A stretch of 64,000 nucleotides of DNA from NCBI GenBank assembly GCA_051209155.1, contig JBPJGB010000001.1; one strand, written 5' to 3'. Origin of the DNA: Actomonas sp051209155 (lineage in GTDB: Bacteria > Verrucomicrobiota > Verrucomicrobiia > Opitutales > Opitutaceae). This document shows, one piece after another, positions 32,763 to 42,070 of this stretch. Position 1 is the first letter of the stretch, and each line of letters starts with the position of its first letter. Under the pieces are notes generated by a model, which did not search any database, was not told the DNA's origin, and saw nothing but the letters and a program-made list of their open reading frames with translations. A program made the position numbers and the translations under genes.

Positions 32763-34183
32763 CAGCGGAAGAAGTCCGCGAGGTTGATGCGGGCGATGCC
32801 GGGCACCGGGGTGCCCAGGTCGAGCGCGGGTAGGAAAATCAATTCGCGCATCGCCGCGACGACCGGCGCGGGCAGGCGCCCGGTTTGGTCGAGGCGAACG
32901 CCGGCGTCCTGGTCGACGATGCGCACGGAGTTGGACAGGGAGTTGCCGGATTTGGCGGTCGGCGTCGATTTGGAGCGCAGATCGGCGGCGTCCTGAATTT
33001 CGGCCAGAAAGGCGCGGGCGTCGGCCTCGGATTGGTGGATGCTGATGACCGAGCCATCGGCGTCGACGCTTACGACCACCGGGTGGTCAAAGGTGGCGGG
33101 GTTGGTGGCGGCGAGCAGGTTGGAGGGGGCGAGTTCCCAAACCGGGGTGGGGCTGAGGCTGTCGATGGCGTGCTGGGAGATATGGGAAAGCAGGAGAAAC
33201 TCGCGGGCTTCATCGCGAGTGAGCGCGACGCTCTTCTCGGAGAGGTTGGTGCCGAGCTCGCGGCCGTGGGTGAAGACGTGCACAACGACGTTGCGGATCT
33301 TGAACCCGGGTTCGAAACCCACTTTGCGGATCTTGATGCGGCGGGTTTCGGGGCCGATGGCGCCGATGTTTTGGTGGAAGACGACGGTGCCCTCGCCTTC
33401 GGCGGAGGGTTGTTCGACCAAGCCCATGATGACCACATAGGCGTCGGCCACCGGCTCGGCGGAGGTGAGGTCGAAGGCGAGTTCGAGGACGGTGGCCTGG
33501 CCGTCCTCGGCGGTGGCGCCCTGAATTTTGTGGGCGAAGACGGTGTTGTCGAGCGCGGCGTCCAGACCGTCGGTGTTGGCGTTGAATGCGGCCCAAGCTT
33601 CATCGGCTTCGGCGGAGGTGGCGAGCTGGGTGATGCCCGCCTGCCCCTGGCCCTGGGGGCCGGAGGCGTTGCCGGAGAGTTGGCGGCCGGCGAGGCGCTC
33701 GTTGGCGGCGTAGATCTGGTTGTTGCGTCCGGTGACGGCGCTGGTGCGTTCGGCGACGGCGGCTTCCATCTGCAGGTAGGCGTGTCGTTCCTGCGCGTAG
33801 GCGGTCATGTTGTTCTGCGAGGCCATCCACTGCATCGCCGGATCATTTTGGATGGTGTGGGTGCGCTCGGACTCGAGGTTGCTGATGGTGATGGGCGCGC
33901 GGCTGACTTTGGGCGTGCGTTCCCAGCTGAAGGTCGGCACCTCGCGCAGCGGCAGCACGGAGTGGGTCGCGTCATCGAGCACGACCGCGTGCGGTCGCAG
34001 CGAAGCGACGGGTCGGGGGGCAAGCGGCTTGGCCCCGGCTTGTTCCGGCACCAGCAGGTCGACGCCGACAAACAGGCGGTATGACTTGGTGTCGGTTTGA
34101 GCGCAGAGGGTGGACGCGGCTGCAAGCAGCAACGAGGTGAGCAGCACGCGGGACGAAGCCGGGCGTGAAACGGGGCGGGGCAT
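32762..34183 (-). CDS. Secreted tandem-paralogue protein P2 (TonB_C-like C-terminus)
   Basis: A 473-residue protein, the longest of the set. The signal peptide is MPRPVSRPASSRVLLTSLLL and on to about residue 28, then SYRLFVGVDLLVPEQ. The extra length lies in a low-complexity, probably coiled-coil central segment (about 115-200; GNASGPQGQGQAG). Family blocks: PKVSRAPITISNLESER, SQNNMTAYAQERHAYLQ, VVFHQNIGAIGPETRRIKIR, HVFTHGRELGTNLSEKSVAL, REFLLLSHISQHA, VSVDADGSVISIHQSE and PALDLGTPVP then RINLADFFR. A short inverted repeat (GGCCGC/GCGGCC, 34184-34210) lies directly before the start. The function is unknown. Confidence 0.78.
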   Translation of the reverse strand: MPRPVSRPASSRVLLTSLLLAAASTLCAQTDTKSYRLFVGVDLLVPEQAGAKPLAPRPVASLRPHAVVLDDATHSVLPLREVPTFSWERTPKVSRAPITISNLESERTHTIQNDPAMQWMASQNNMTAYAQERHAYLQMEAAVAERTSAVTGRNNQIYAANERLAGRQLSGNASGPQGQGQAGITQLATSAEADEAWAAFNANTDGLDAALDNTVFAHKIQGATAEDGQATVLELAFDLTSAEPVADAYVVIMGLVEQPSAEGEGTVVFHQNIGAIGPETRRIKIRKVGFEPGFKIRNVVVHVFTHGRELGTNLSEKSVALTRDEAREFLLLSHISQHAIDSLSPTPVWELAPSNLLAATNPATFDHPVVVSVDADGSVISIHQSEADARAFLAEIQDAADLRSKSTPTAKSGNSLSNSVRIVDQDAGVRLDQTGRLPAPVVAAMRELIFLPALDLGTPVPGIARINLADFFR

Positions 34184-34273
34184 GGCCGCAGAAAAGCAAA
34201 AGCGGCGGCCGGTCCGCGAGGCTTAACTTGGCAAGTGCGTCCGCCGCGTGGCGAGTGGCCAACCGCGCTGCGC

Positions 34274-35629
34274 TTAGCGGAAGAAGTCGGCGAGGTTGAC
34301 GCGGATCGTGCCGGGCGCGGGCGTGCCGACATCGAGGGCGGGCAGGAAAACCATCTCGCGCATCGCGGTGACGACGGGCGCCGGAATGCGACCGGTTTGG
34401 TCCAGTTGCATGGCATGGTCGTCGGTCGCGATGCGGACGGAGGAAGCGAGGGACTTGCCGGGGGTGGCCTTGGACCGCAGGTCGGCGGCATCGTGAATCT
34501 GGGCGAGGTAGGCGCGGGCGTCGGCCTCGGTTTCGTGCAGGCTGATCACGCTGCCGTCGGCGTCGATGTTCGCGACCACGGGGTAGTCGAAGCTTTGGGC
34601 CGACTTGGCGGCGAGCAGGGCGGGCGGGACGAGCGTCCACACGGGCGTGGGTTCGACGGAATCGACCGCATGGTCGGCGATGTGGGAAAGGAGCAGGAAC
34701 TCGCGGGCTTCGTCACGCGAGAGGGGCACGGCGCGTTCGGAGAGATTGGTGGCGAGCTCCTTGCCGTGGGCGTAGACGTGGAGTTTCACCTCTTCGATGG
34801 TGAAGCCGGGCTGAAAACCAGTCTGGCGAATCTTGATGCGGCGGGGTTCCGGGCCGATCGCGCCGATGGCTTGGTGGAAGGTGATGACGCCCTTCTCTTC
34901 ACCCTGAGTGACGGCGCCCATGACGACGACGTAGGCGTTGGCGATGGGTTCGGCGGAAGAGAGGGTGAAGGCGAGGGCGAGGATGTCTTCGCCGCCCTCG
35001 CTGGTCGCGTCGAGGGCTTCGTCCAGCATGGCGGTGTTGCCGATCATGGCGCTGGACGCTTCCTGTTGCTCGATCATGGCATCGAAGGCTTCTTCGTAGA
35101 CGGCGTTGGCGTCCGCGACCCAGGCATCGGCGGCGTCGATGGTGAGTTGAGTGACGAGGACACCGTTGGCGATGGCGACATCAACCCCGTGGCGATTGGC
35201 CGCGGCATGGGCGACCATGCGGGAAGCTTCGCCGGCCTCCATGCGCTGGTAGTCGGCGCGCTCCTGGGCGTAGATGGCCATGTTGTTCTGCGTGGCCATG
35301 TATTGAATGGCCTTGTCGTTGCGCAGGGAGAAGACCTTGTGCTGTTCGAAATCGGTGATGGTAAGGGGGGCGCGGCTCACCTTGGTGCGATGTTCCCAGC
35401 TGAACGGACCGGCGTCGCGGAGGCGGACGGTCGGCAGGTCCGGTTCGGCGAGGATGACTTCGTTGGCCTTCAGGCTGTCGACCGGGCGGTAGCGGTTTTC
35501 GCCGTCCTTGATCTTCAGGTCCACGCCGATGAAGAGGCGGTAGGGTTTGGCGGGCGCCTGAGCCAAGGTCGCGGAGGCGACGGCGAGCAGGCAGGCGAGC
35601 AGAGCGAGGGGGCGGCGGGAAGCGGTCAT
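34274..35629 (-). CDS. Secreted tandem-paralogue protein P3 (TonB_C-like C-terminus)
   Basis: A 451-residue protein; the ATG at 35629 gives the signal peptide MTASRRPLALLACLLAVASA, then KPYRLFIGVDLKIKDGENRY. An Ala-rich, probably helical region spans about 115-210. The family blocks are KVSRAPLTITDFEQHKVFSL, ATQNNMAIYAQERADYQRME, ITFHQAIGAIGPEPRRIKIR, VYAHGKELATNLSERAVPLS, REFLLLSHIADHAVDS, VANIDADGSVISLHETEA and ending RVNLADFFR. It is closest to P4. The function is unknown. Confidence 0.78.
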   Translation of the reverse strand: MTASRRPLALLACLLAVASATLAQAPAKPYRLFIGVDLKIKDGENRYRPVDSLKANEVILAEPDLPTVRLRDAGPFSWEHRTKVSRAPLTITDFEQHKVFSLRNDKAIQYMATQNNMAIYAQERADYQRMEAGEASRMVAHAAANRHGVDVAIANGVLVTQLTIDAADAWVADANAVYEEAFDAMIEQQEASSAMIGNTAMLDEALDATSEGGEDILALAFTLSSAEPIANAYVVVMGAVTQGEEKGVITFHQAIGAIGPEPRRIKIRQTGFQPGFTIEEVKLHVYAHGKELATNLSERAVPLSRDEAREFLLLSHIADHAVDSVEPTPVWTLVPPALLAAKSAQSFDYPVVANIDADGSVISLHETEADARAYLAQIHDAADLRSKATPGKSLASSVRIATDDHAMQLDQTGRIPAPVVTAMREMVFLPALDVGTPAPGTIRVNLADFFR

Positions 35630-35775
35630 AGGGGGCAACCGGGGTGACTGGAAAAGCGTGCGCGCAGCTCAAACGACGATGGGCCGCGCGGCAACCTTCC
35701 TCGCGGGGCAATGACTCCGACGGGCCGGGCCGGGTTCCCTGTTTGTGTCCGCCTGATGGCTCAGGGGGCGGGAAA

Positions 35776-37149
35776 TCAGTGAAAAAAGTCGGCCAGGTTG
35801 ATGCGGGTGGTGGCCGCAACGGGGGTGCCGACGTCGAGCGCGGGCAGAAAGACCATGTCGCGCAGCGCGTCGATCACGCGTTCGGGCAGGTGGTCGGCGT
35901 GGTTGAAGGTGATCTCTTGGCCGTCGGTGCTGACGCGCACCGATGCGGAAAGGGACTGGCCGGGCGTGGCCTTGGCGCGCAGGTCGCCGGCGTTGTGGAT
36001 GTCGGCCAGGTAGGCGCGCGCCGCAGTGTCCGAATTGTGGATACTGATGATGCTGCCGTCGGCGTCGATGTTGGCGACGACGGGATAGTCGAAGTCCTGA
36101 GCGGACTTGGCGGCCAGCAAGGCTGTCGGGGCGAGCGTCCAGACCGGGGAGGGCGGCAGGGACTCGACCGCGTGGTCGGCGATATGGGAGAGAAGCAGAA
36201 ATTCCCGCGCCTCTTCACGGGTCATGCCGACCGCGCGTTCCGAGAGGTTGGTGGCGAGTTCCTTGCCGTAGGCGTAGAGGTGGAGTTTCACCTCTTTGAT
36301 GACGAAGCCGGGCTGGAAGCCGGTTTTGCGCACCTTGATTTTACGCGGTTGGGGACCGATCGCCCCGATGGGTTGGTGGAAGGCGACGACACCCTCTTCC
36401 TCGCCCTGAGCGATGGCGCCCATGATCACAACGTAGGCGTTGGCAATGGGGTCGGGGGAGGAAACGTTGAACGACAGTTCCATGACATCGGCCCCGGCCG
36501 CCGAGTCCACGCCCTGGGCGCGATCGAGGAAGGTGGGGTCGTTGGTCGACATCTGGGTCTCAAGGAACTGGTCGGCCATTGCGGCCTCGGCTTCGGGCAC
36601 GTTGCTGGCCACGTTGGCGAAATCCAGACCATCGCGGCCACCGGCCTGGTAGCCCTCGGGCGGTCCCCCTTCGAGGCCGGCACGGGATTGTTTGTCCCGT
36701 TCCGCGGCCACGTAGCTGGCCCGGGCGATTTGTTCGGTGAAACGGGCCTGGGCGGCGGCAAGGCGCGCCGCGTCGGTCTTTTCCTGCTGGTAGATCGCCA
36801 TGTTGTTCTGCGTGGCCAGGTATTGCAGCTTCTGATCGTTGCGCAGGGTGAAGGTGCGATGCTGCTGGAAGTCGGTGATGGCGATGGGGGCGCGGCTCAC
36901 CTTGGTCTTGTGCTCCCAGCTGAAGGGAGGCGCTTCGCGCAGCGACAGGGTGGGGCGCTCGGGCTCGGCGAGGACGATGTGGCTGGGCTCGATGGTGCGG
37001 ACGGGGCGGCGGGTGCCGTCGTCGGTTTTGACGGAGAGGTCGACCCCGACAAAGAGACGGTAGGGTTTGGCGGGGTTCGTTGCTTCGGCGGTGAGCCAAG
37101 CAGAGGTCAACAGGACGGCTGACAGCAGAGAAGGCAGGCGAAGTGTCAT
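35776..37149 (-). CDS. Secreted tandem-paralogue protein P4 (TonB_C-like C-terminus)
   Basis: A 457-residue protein; the ATG at 37149 gives the signal peptide MTLRLPSLLSAVLLTSAWLT, then KPYRLFVGVDLSVKTDDGTR. The central variable region (about 110-210) has a Gly-rich patch (GGPPEGYQAGGRDG). Family blocks: KVSRAPIAITDFQQHRTFTL, ATQNNMAIYQQEKTDAARLA, VAFHQPIGAIGPQPRKIKVR, YAYGKELATNLSERAVGMTR, REFLLLSHIADHAVES, VANIDADGSIISIHNSD and RINLADFFH. It is the first of the four in transcription order, 127 bp after the TonB_C-like gene. The frame is open much further upstream, but that part is antisense or out-of-frame shadow. Confidence 0.78.
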   Translation of the reverse strand: MTLRLPSLLSAVLLTSAWLTAEATNPAKPYRLFVGVDLSVKTDDGTRRPVRTIEPSHIVLAEPERPTLSLREAPPFSWEHKTKVSRAPIAITDFQQHRTFTLRNDQKLQYLATQNNMAIYQQEKTDAARLAAAQARFTEQIARASYVAAERDKQSRAGLEGGPPEGYQAGGRDGLDFANVASNVPEAEAAMADQFLETQMSTNDPTFLDRAQGVDSAAGADVMELSFNVSSPDPIANAYVVIMGAIAQGEEEGVVAFHQPIGAIGPQPRKIKVRKTGFQPGFVIKEVKLHLYAYGKELATNLSERAVGMTREEAREFLLLSHIADHAVESLPPSPVWTLAPTALLAAKSAQDFDYPVVANIDADGSIISIHNSDTAARAYLADIHNAGDLRAKATPGQSLSASVRVSTDGQEITFNHADHLPERVIDALRDMVFLPALDVGTPVAATTRINLADFFH

Positions 37150-37276
37150 GGATTCAGGGATCGGTGGTCTGCTGCGCGCAAAACCACCCCCCGCGCCGCG
37201 TCCGGAACCGGGCCGCACGGGGGATGGCGGTTTGCGTTGGTGTGCGGTGACAGGGAGGCCCAGGCGGGTGGGCCGC

Positions 37277-38029
37277 TCAGGAGGAGGGTGGGTTGGGCAC
37301 CGGCGTGAGGGTGGCGTTGAGCGGGAGCTTGAGGGTGAAGTCGAAGGGTTGGCGCACGTGGGTGAGCACGGGTTGGCCGTAGCGGGTGGGTGGAGCGAAG
37401 CGCCACTGTGCGAGGGCGTTGAGGGCGAGATCGGCGAGTTCGGGGTGATCGGCCGAGGCGATGGCGGGCAGACGCACGCGACCGGCTTCATCGATGTAGA
37501 AATCCACGACCACCCGGCCGGTGACCCCGCGACTGGCGAGTTCGGTGGCGTAGGGCGGCATGGGGGCTTCGATCGCTTGCGGCAGGTGATCGAGCTCCCG
37601 CGGCGAAGCCATCCGCACAGGCTCCGCGCGGTCCAGCCGGCCGTGGAGGTAGAGTTCGGCGATGGCTTGGAAGTCGTCGACGATGAACAAGCCGTTGTTC
37701 CGGAAGGCGATGTTGACCTCGGTTCGCAGGGCGAGGGGGCGACCGTCTTCCCGCGGCGGAGAAATGCGGGCGGTGCGCACAAGCTGATCGGCTTCCTTGG
37801 CGAAGGCCCGGTCCGACGCGGCGATCACGAGGTGTTCGAGCAGGCGGCCGTCGGCGTCGATGGCCACGGCGACGCGGGCCCAGCCTTCGGTGAGGCCACG
37901 GTTTTGCGCGTCGCGGGGGAAAATCTGGCGCGTGGGTTGGATTTCGAGGGTCACGCCGGAGGGGGCGGCCGACAGCGTGGCCGCGGTGCCCAGCGCGACG
38001 AGGAGGAGATATTTTGCCAGCGTGTTCAT
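37277..38029 (-). CDS. Secreted protein with two TonB C-terminal-like modules
   Basis: A 250-residue protein; the ATG at 38029 gives the signal peptide MNTLAKYLLLVALGTAATLS. Two modules resemble TonB_C: residues about 45-115 (ARVAVAIDADGRLLEHLVIA, with PPREDGRPLALRTEVNIAF) and about 165-245 (GRVVVDFYIDEAGRVRLPAI, ALAQWRFAPPTRYGQP, FDFTLKL). True TonB has one N-terminal membrane anchor and a proline-rich spacer; both are absent, so this is probably a soluble periplasmic relative rather than an energy transducer. It heads the minus-strand run of four paralogues and diverges from the ABC/sigma operon across 213 bp. Confidence 0.78.
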   Translation of the reverse strand: MNTLAKYLLLVALGTAATLSAAPSGVTLEIQPTRQIFPRDAQNRGLTEGWARVAVAIDADGRLLEHLVIAASDRAFAKEADQLVRTARISPPREDGRPLALRTEVNIAFRNNGLFIVDDFQAIAELYLHGRLDRAEPVRMASPRELDHLPQAIEAPMPPYATELASRGVTGRVVVDFYIDEAGRVRLPAIASADHPELADLALNALAQWRFAPPTRYGQPVLTHVRQPFDFTLKLPLNATLTPVPNPPSS

Positions 38030-38242
38030 GGGGAGAACGGGGTTGAGGGTGAAGGGCAGGCGAAGGGGTATGACCCCGGGCGGCCGGGCATCCCTTCGGA
38101 AAAGCGCCGCGGGTCCCCGGCGGAGAAACTTTGAACTTTTTGAAACCCCGCACCGGTTCGTCGGGTGATGGGGGTGCATGCCAGTTCCGACCTTTCACCC
38201 GATTGTCGCCGCGCGCGCTTGTCGCGCCGCGGGGGCGTCGCC

Positions 38243-39211
38243 ATGTCTCAAGCCGTGAGCGAGCCGATCATCGAAACCTCCGGGCTGACCAAGCTCTACG
38301 GCTCCCACCGGGCGCTCGACGATGTCACGGTGAGCGTGCCGCCTGGCACCATCGGCCTGCTCGGGCCCAATGGCGCGGGCAAAACGACCTTTCTCAAGTG
38401 TCTGCTCAACCTCGAGACACCGTCAGCCGGCTCGGCGCGGGTGTTGGGCGTCAGCATCACCGCGCAGAACCGCGAATCGCGGGAGCGCGTCGGTTACGGG
38501 CCGGAGCGCGACTGCCACATTCCCGGCATGGCGGGTTGCGAATACGTGACCTATTGCGGGCAACTCTCCGGCATGTCCTTCCAGGCGGCGCGCCAGCGGG
38601 CGCATGAGATGCTCGACCTCGTCGGCATGGGCCAGGAGCGCTACCGCTCGGTCGACACCTATTCCACTGGCATGCGCCAACGGGCGAAACTGGCGCAGGC
38701 GCTGGTGCACGACCCGAAGCTCATCATCCTGGACGAGCCGACCAACGGGCTCGATCCGAGCGGGCGTGAGCACATCCTGCGGTTGATCGGCACGTTGTGG
38801 AAGGAGCACGGCATCAGCGTCATCGTATCCTCTCACTTGTTACACGACGTGGAGCGCATCTGCGACCGCGTGCTCATCATCGCCGGCGGCCGCATCGTCG
38901 AGCATGCCTCGATGGCCGAGCTGCAGGCCAAGCGCAAACGGGTCATCGAACTCTCGCCGGCCGCGGCGGTGGATCGCTACGAGACGGCGCTGCGCGCGGC
39001 GGGTCACGCGGTCGAGCACCTGTCCAACGGCCGGCTGCGCGTCGAGACGACGGCCGAGGACATCGCTTGGTTGCTGCAACTCATGCAGGAGCACGGGCTG
39101 CCGCCGGCGGATATCTTTGCGAGTCCGGATTCATTGCACGGCTTGTTCCTGCAGGCCCTGGCCAAATCGAACCCCAACCAGCAGCCGGAGGTCGTCGATG
39201 CCGGAGCTTGA
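38243..39211 (+). CDS. ABC transporter ATP-binding protein
   Basis: A 322-residue ATPase from the ATG at 38243. Walker A is GPNGAGKT (41-48), the signature region is YSTGMRQRAKLAQAL, and Walker B is LIILDEPTNGLD, with the H-loop in VIVSSHLLHDV. A C-terminal extension of about 80 residues is typical of ABC-2 exporter ATPases. It overlaps the permease gene by 14 bp and heads a compact two-ATPase, two-permease unit. The substrate is unknown. Confidence 0.92.
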   Translation: MSQAVSEPIIETSGLTKLYGSHRALDDVTVSVPPGTIGLLGPNGAGKTTFLKCLLNLETPSAGSARVLGVSITAQNRESRERVGYGPERDCHIPGMAGCEYVTYCGQLSGMSFQAARQRAHEMLDLVGMGQERYRSVDTYSTGMRQRAKLAQALVHDPKLIILDEPTNGLDPSGREHILRLIGTLWKEHGISVIVSSHLLHDVERICDRVLIIAGGRIVEHASMAELQAKRKRVIELSPAAAVDRYETALRAAGHAVEHLSNGRLRVETTAEDIAWLLQLMQEHGLPPADIFASPDSLHGLFLQALAKSNPNQQPEVVDAGA

Positions 39212-40196
39212 GCCGAAGTTGGACTTCAATCGCTGGACCGGCCCGCGGCGCGGCGTAAACGCGCGGCGCTGGGTGATCCTGTCGACCGGGCTGCGCCAGT
39301 TGACGAAGATGCGTTTCTTCAAGCTGCTGCTGTTCTTCGCTTGGACGGCGGGCGTGCTGGTGGCGGTGGCAGGTTTTGCCTTTACGCAGACGCTCTCGGA
39401 AACCGGCTGGTTGGCGAGCCTCGCCGCGAAAGGTGGCCCGCGGCCGCAGGCGATCATGTCGGCGGTGAGCGCGCTGTTGTTGCTCTACCCGGACATCCTG
39501 GTGGCGGGCATGTTCAAGAGCATCTTCTGGGCGCATTCGCAGGTCGGGCTGTTGCTGAGTCTGGTGGCGCTCACCTTGCTCGTGCCGGGACTCATCACGC
39601 GCGACCGGTCGAGTCAGGCGCTGACCATTTACCTGGCGCGACCGCTGACGTCGCGCGACTACCTGCTGGGCAAGTTTGGCATCATCGTGGGCACGCTGCT
39701 CATGTTGTGGACCGGGCCGCTGCTGGCGGGCTGGTTGCTGAGCGTGCTCTTCGCGCCCGACATGGTCTTTGCGCGTTACTCGTTTGGCGCGCTGGGCAAT
39801 GCGCTGTTGTTCAACCTGGTGGGGCTGGTCGTGATCTCGGCGATTGCGTTTGCGGTTTCGTCGCTCGGTAAGACTGCAGCGATGGCGCGGCTGTGGTGGA
39901 TCGGCTTGTGGATCGTGGTCGGCGGGCTGGCGGGGAATCCGTTCATGCCGGGTTGGGTGCGCCACGCCAGCTTCACCTACGACCTCAAGATGTTGCGCGA
40001 TGAGATCTTCAACATCGGCGGCGTGCTGCAGGAGGCAGCCGGCGTGTTGCCCTTGCTCAGTCCCGAGATGGCGGCCGAGATGCAACGTGCCTCGAACTTC
40101 GTCGGCACCGACGAGCTCACCGGCGTGATCACCGGCCTCGTGGTGCTGGTCGGCGTGTCCCTGGCCTTTTTCATGCGGAGGGTGAAACCGGAATGA
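39198..40196 (+). CDS. ABC-2 type permease
   Basis: A 332-residue membrane protein. The ATG at 39198 (MPELEPKLDFNRWTGPRRGV) overlaps the ATPase gene by 14 bp. About six hydrophobic segments are visible, including LLLFFAWTAGVLVAVAGFAF, VGLLLSLVALTLLVPGLI, LLGKFGIIVGTLLMLW and LVVLVGVSLAFFM. The stretch LITRDRSSQALTIYLARPLT matches ABC-2 permeases. The next ATPase gene overlaps its stop by 4 bp. Confidence 0.88.
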   Translation: MPELEPKLDFNRWTGPRRGVNARRWVILSTGLRQLTKMRFFKLLLFFAWTAGVLVAVAGFAFTQTLSETGWLASLAAKGGPRPQAIMSAVSALLLLYPDILVAGMFKSIFWAHSQVGLLLSLVALTLLVPGLITRDRSSQALTIYLARPLTSRDYLLGKFGIIVGTLLMLWTGPLLAGWLLSVLFAPDMVFARYSFGALGNALLFNLVGLVVISAIAFAVSSLGKTAAMARLWWIGLWIVVGGLAGNPFMPGWVRHASFTYDLKMLRDEIFNIGGVLQEAAGVLPLLSPEMAAEMQRASNFVGTDELTGVITGLVVLVGVSLAFFMRRVKPE

Positions 40197-41185
40197 GTCA
40201 CGCGATCGTCGAAGCCACCAACCTGAGCCGGTTCTACGGCATCGTGCTCGGGCTCAACAATGTGTCCTTCCGCATCGGCCCCGGCATCACCGGCGTCGTC
40301 GGACCCAACGGGGCGGGCAAGACCACGCTCTTTCGTCTGCTCACCGGCCAGATCAAGCCCAGCTCGGGCGAGCTGCGGGTGTTTGGCGATCTGCCGTGGA
40401 GCAGCTCCAACGTGCGCGCGCAGCTGGCGTATTGCCCGGAAGACGAAGCGGTTCCCGCCAACATCAAACCGCGCGACTGGCTCACGGCGCTGGCCATGAT
40501 CTCCGGATTGTCGGCGCGCGAGGCCAAGGACCGCGCGACGGCCGCACTCGAACGCGTGAAGCTACCGGCGGTGCATTGGAACAAGCCCGTGACGGCTTAC
40601 TCCAAGGGCATGAAGCAGCGCGTGAAGCTCGCGCAATGTCTGTTGCACGAGCCCCGCCTCATCATCCTCGACGAGCCGATGAACGGTCTCGATCCGATGG
40701 GCCGCGAGGAGCTGGCCAACGTGTTGCGGCAACTCGCCGCCGAAGGCACGAGCGTCGTGATCTCGAGTCACATCCTCGAGGACCTCGAGGCGTTGTGCCG
40801 CTCGTTCATCCTGCTGCGTTGGGGTCGCATGCCCAGCTCCAGCAACGCTGCGGCGAACGCCCGTTCCACCCCGGCGATGCCGAACACGGAGGCCGCGATC
40901 GATGCGCAGGTGCCGACCGCTCCGCCGCCGCGCCGCTGGCCGGCGGAAACCCAGTTCCGCTGCGACGACCCGGCCAAGCTCGCCCGTTTCCTTTTCGCCC
41001 GCGAGCTGTTGCGCGGCTGTGACCTCGATGAGGAGAAATCCACCCTCGTCGCCCGCTGGCGCGATCCGGCGGCGTTTTATGAGAACTTCCACGCCATCCT
41101 GCTCGAGAGCGGGGTGGTGATCCAAGAGGCCAACGCCAAGGGATCCGCCCTCGAGCGCGCGATCGAACCGCCGCCCCTGCCATGA
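40193..41185 (+). CDS. ABC transporter ATP-binding protein (second)
   Basis: A 330-residue ATPase. Walker A is GPNGAGKT (37-44), the signature region is YSKGMKQRVKLAQCL, and Walker B is LIILDEPMNGLDPMG. An unusual C-terminal part (about 215-330) begins with an Ala/Pro-rich linker and ends in a small domain (FRCDDPAKLARFLFARELLR). It overlaps both neighbours by 4 bp, so its expression is coupled to both permeases. Confidence 0.92.
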   Translation: MSHAIVEATNLSRFYGIVLGLNNVSFRIGPGITGVVGPNGAGKTTLFRLLTGQIKPSSGELRVFGDLPWSSSNVRAQLAYCPEDEAVPANIKPRDWLTALAMISGLSAREAKDRATAALERVKLPAVHWNKPVTAYSKGMKQRVKLAQCLLHEPRLIILDEPMNGLDPMGREELANVLRQLAAEGTSVVISSHILEDLEALCRSFILLRWGRMPSSSNAAANARSTPAMPNTEAAIDAQVPTAPPPRRWPAETQFRCDDPAKLARFLFARELLRGCDLDEEKSTLVARWRDPAAFYENFHAILLESGVVIQEANAKGSALERAIEPPPLP

Positions 41186-41979
41186 CGACCTCCACTGCTG
41201 CTGCTTCCCCTGTCTCTGGTCCCCGCGTGGCGCCCCGACTCCTGCCGGCGCTCGGCGGTGTATGGCGCCTGACCTGGCGCCGCGTGTTCGCGCCGTCGCG
41301 CGCGGTGATGTCGCTGGTGATGCTGGCCCTGCTGGGCGTGTTGACCTTCCGCATCGCGATGCGGTCCGACGGGGCGCAGTTCGCCGATTGGACCGACGTT
41401 TTTGTGTTCAGCACGATCGTGCCGCTGTTCGCCTTCATGGGCGGAGCCGGTGCGGTGCGCGAGATCCTGAAACCGGGCACGGTCGATTACCTCAGCCCAC
41501 GGTCGGTGCCGCGTTCGATGTTGGTGGTGTTCAATTACCTCGCCCAGACGGCCTGCGGGCTCATCGCCGGAACGTTTCTGGTGGGTTTCGTCGTCGCCGT
41601 CGGCGCCATGGGTGACCAGGCGGAGTTGCTCGCGCAGTTGCCGCGCAAGTTCGCCATCATGGCCGCGGCGGTCATGGCCTTCACCGCGCTGGGCTTTGGC
41701 ATGGGTGCGCTGACCCGGCGCTACATGCTGCTGGGGCTCGCTTACGCCGGGCTCATCGAGGCGGGCGTGGGCAACATCCCGATTCAAATCAACAAGTTCT
41801 CCATCAGCCGCCACCTGCACGTTTTGCAGCCGAGGGGTGATCTCCAACCGCTGGCCTGGAACGCCGAGACCTTCGGCGCGCTCGGTCTCATGCTGGCGAT
41901 CAGCGTGGGGCTCGTGGGCGTCGCGGTCGCGGTCTTCGCCCGCATGGAGTTCCTCGGCGCCCGCGAAAAAGAGAGCTGA
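41182..41979 (+). CDS. ABC-2 type permease (second)
   Basis: A 265-residue membrane protein with about six hydrophobic segments (VMSLVMLALLGVLTFRIAM, VFVFSTIVPLFAFMGGAGAV, LGLMLAISVGLVGVAVAVF). The block AGAVREILKPGTVDYLSPRS resembles the ABC-2 region in which regions of the permease contact the ATPase. It is the partner of the second ATPase by position. The gap to the next gene is 91 bp, the longest within this run. Confidence 0.85.
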   Translation: MTTSTAAASPVSGPRVAPRLLPALGGVWRLTWRRVFAPSRAVMSLVMLALLGVLTFRIAMRSDGAQFADWTDVFVFSTIVPLFAFMGGAGAVREILKPGTVDYLSPRSVPRSMLVVFNYLAQTACGLIAGTFLVGFVVAVGAMGDQAELLAQLPRKFAIMAAAVMAFTALGFGMGALTRRYMLLGLAYAGLIEAGVGNIPIQINKFSISRHLHVLQPRGDLQPLAWNAETFGALGLMLAISVGLVGVAVAVFARMEFLGAREKES

Positions 41980-42070
41980 CCGCGATTTTTTCGAAACCAC
42001 CCCGATTTCGGCGGTGAATAGAGGGCAACAACAACCTTCCACCCATTTCCAACCTCCTTTCCCAAACCTC

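Noticed and set aside
35776..37782. A longer start for paralogue P4
   Set aside because: The upstream extension is out of character and lies over the TonB_C-like gene in another frame; the signal peptide starts at 37149.
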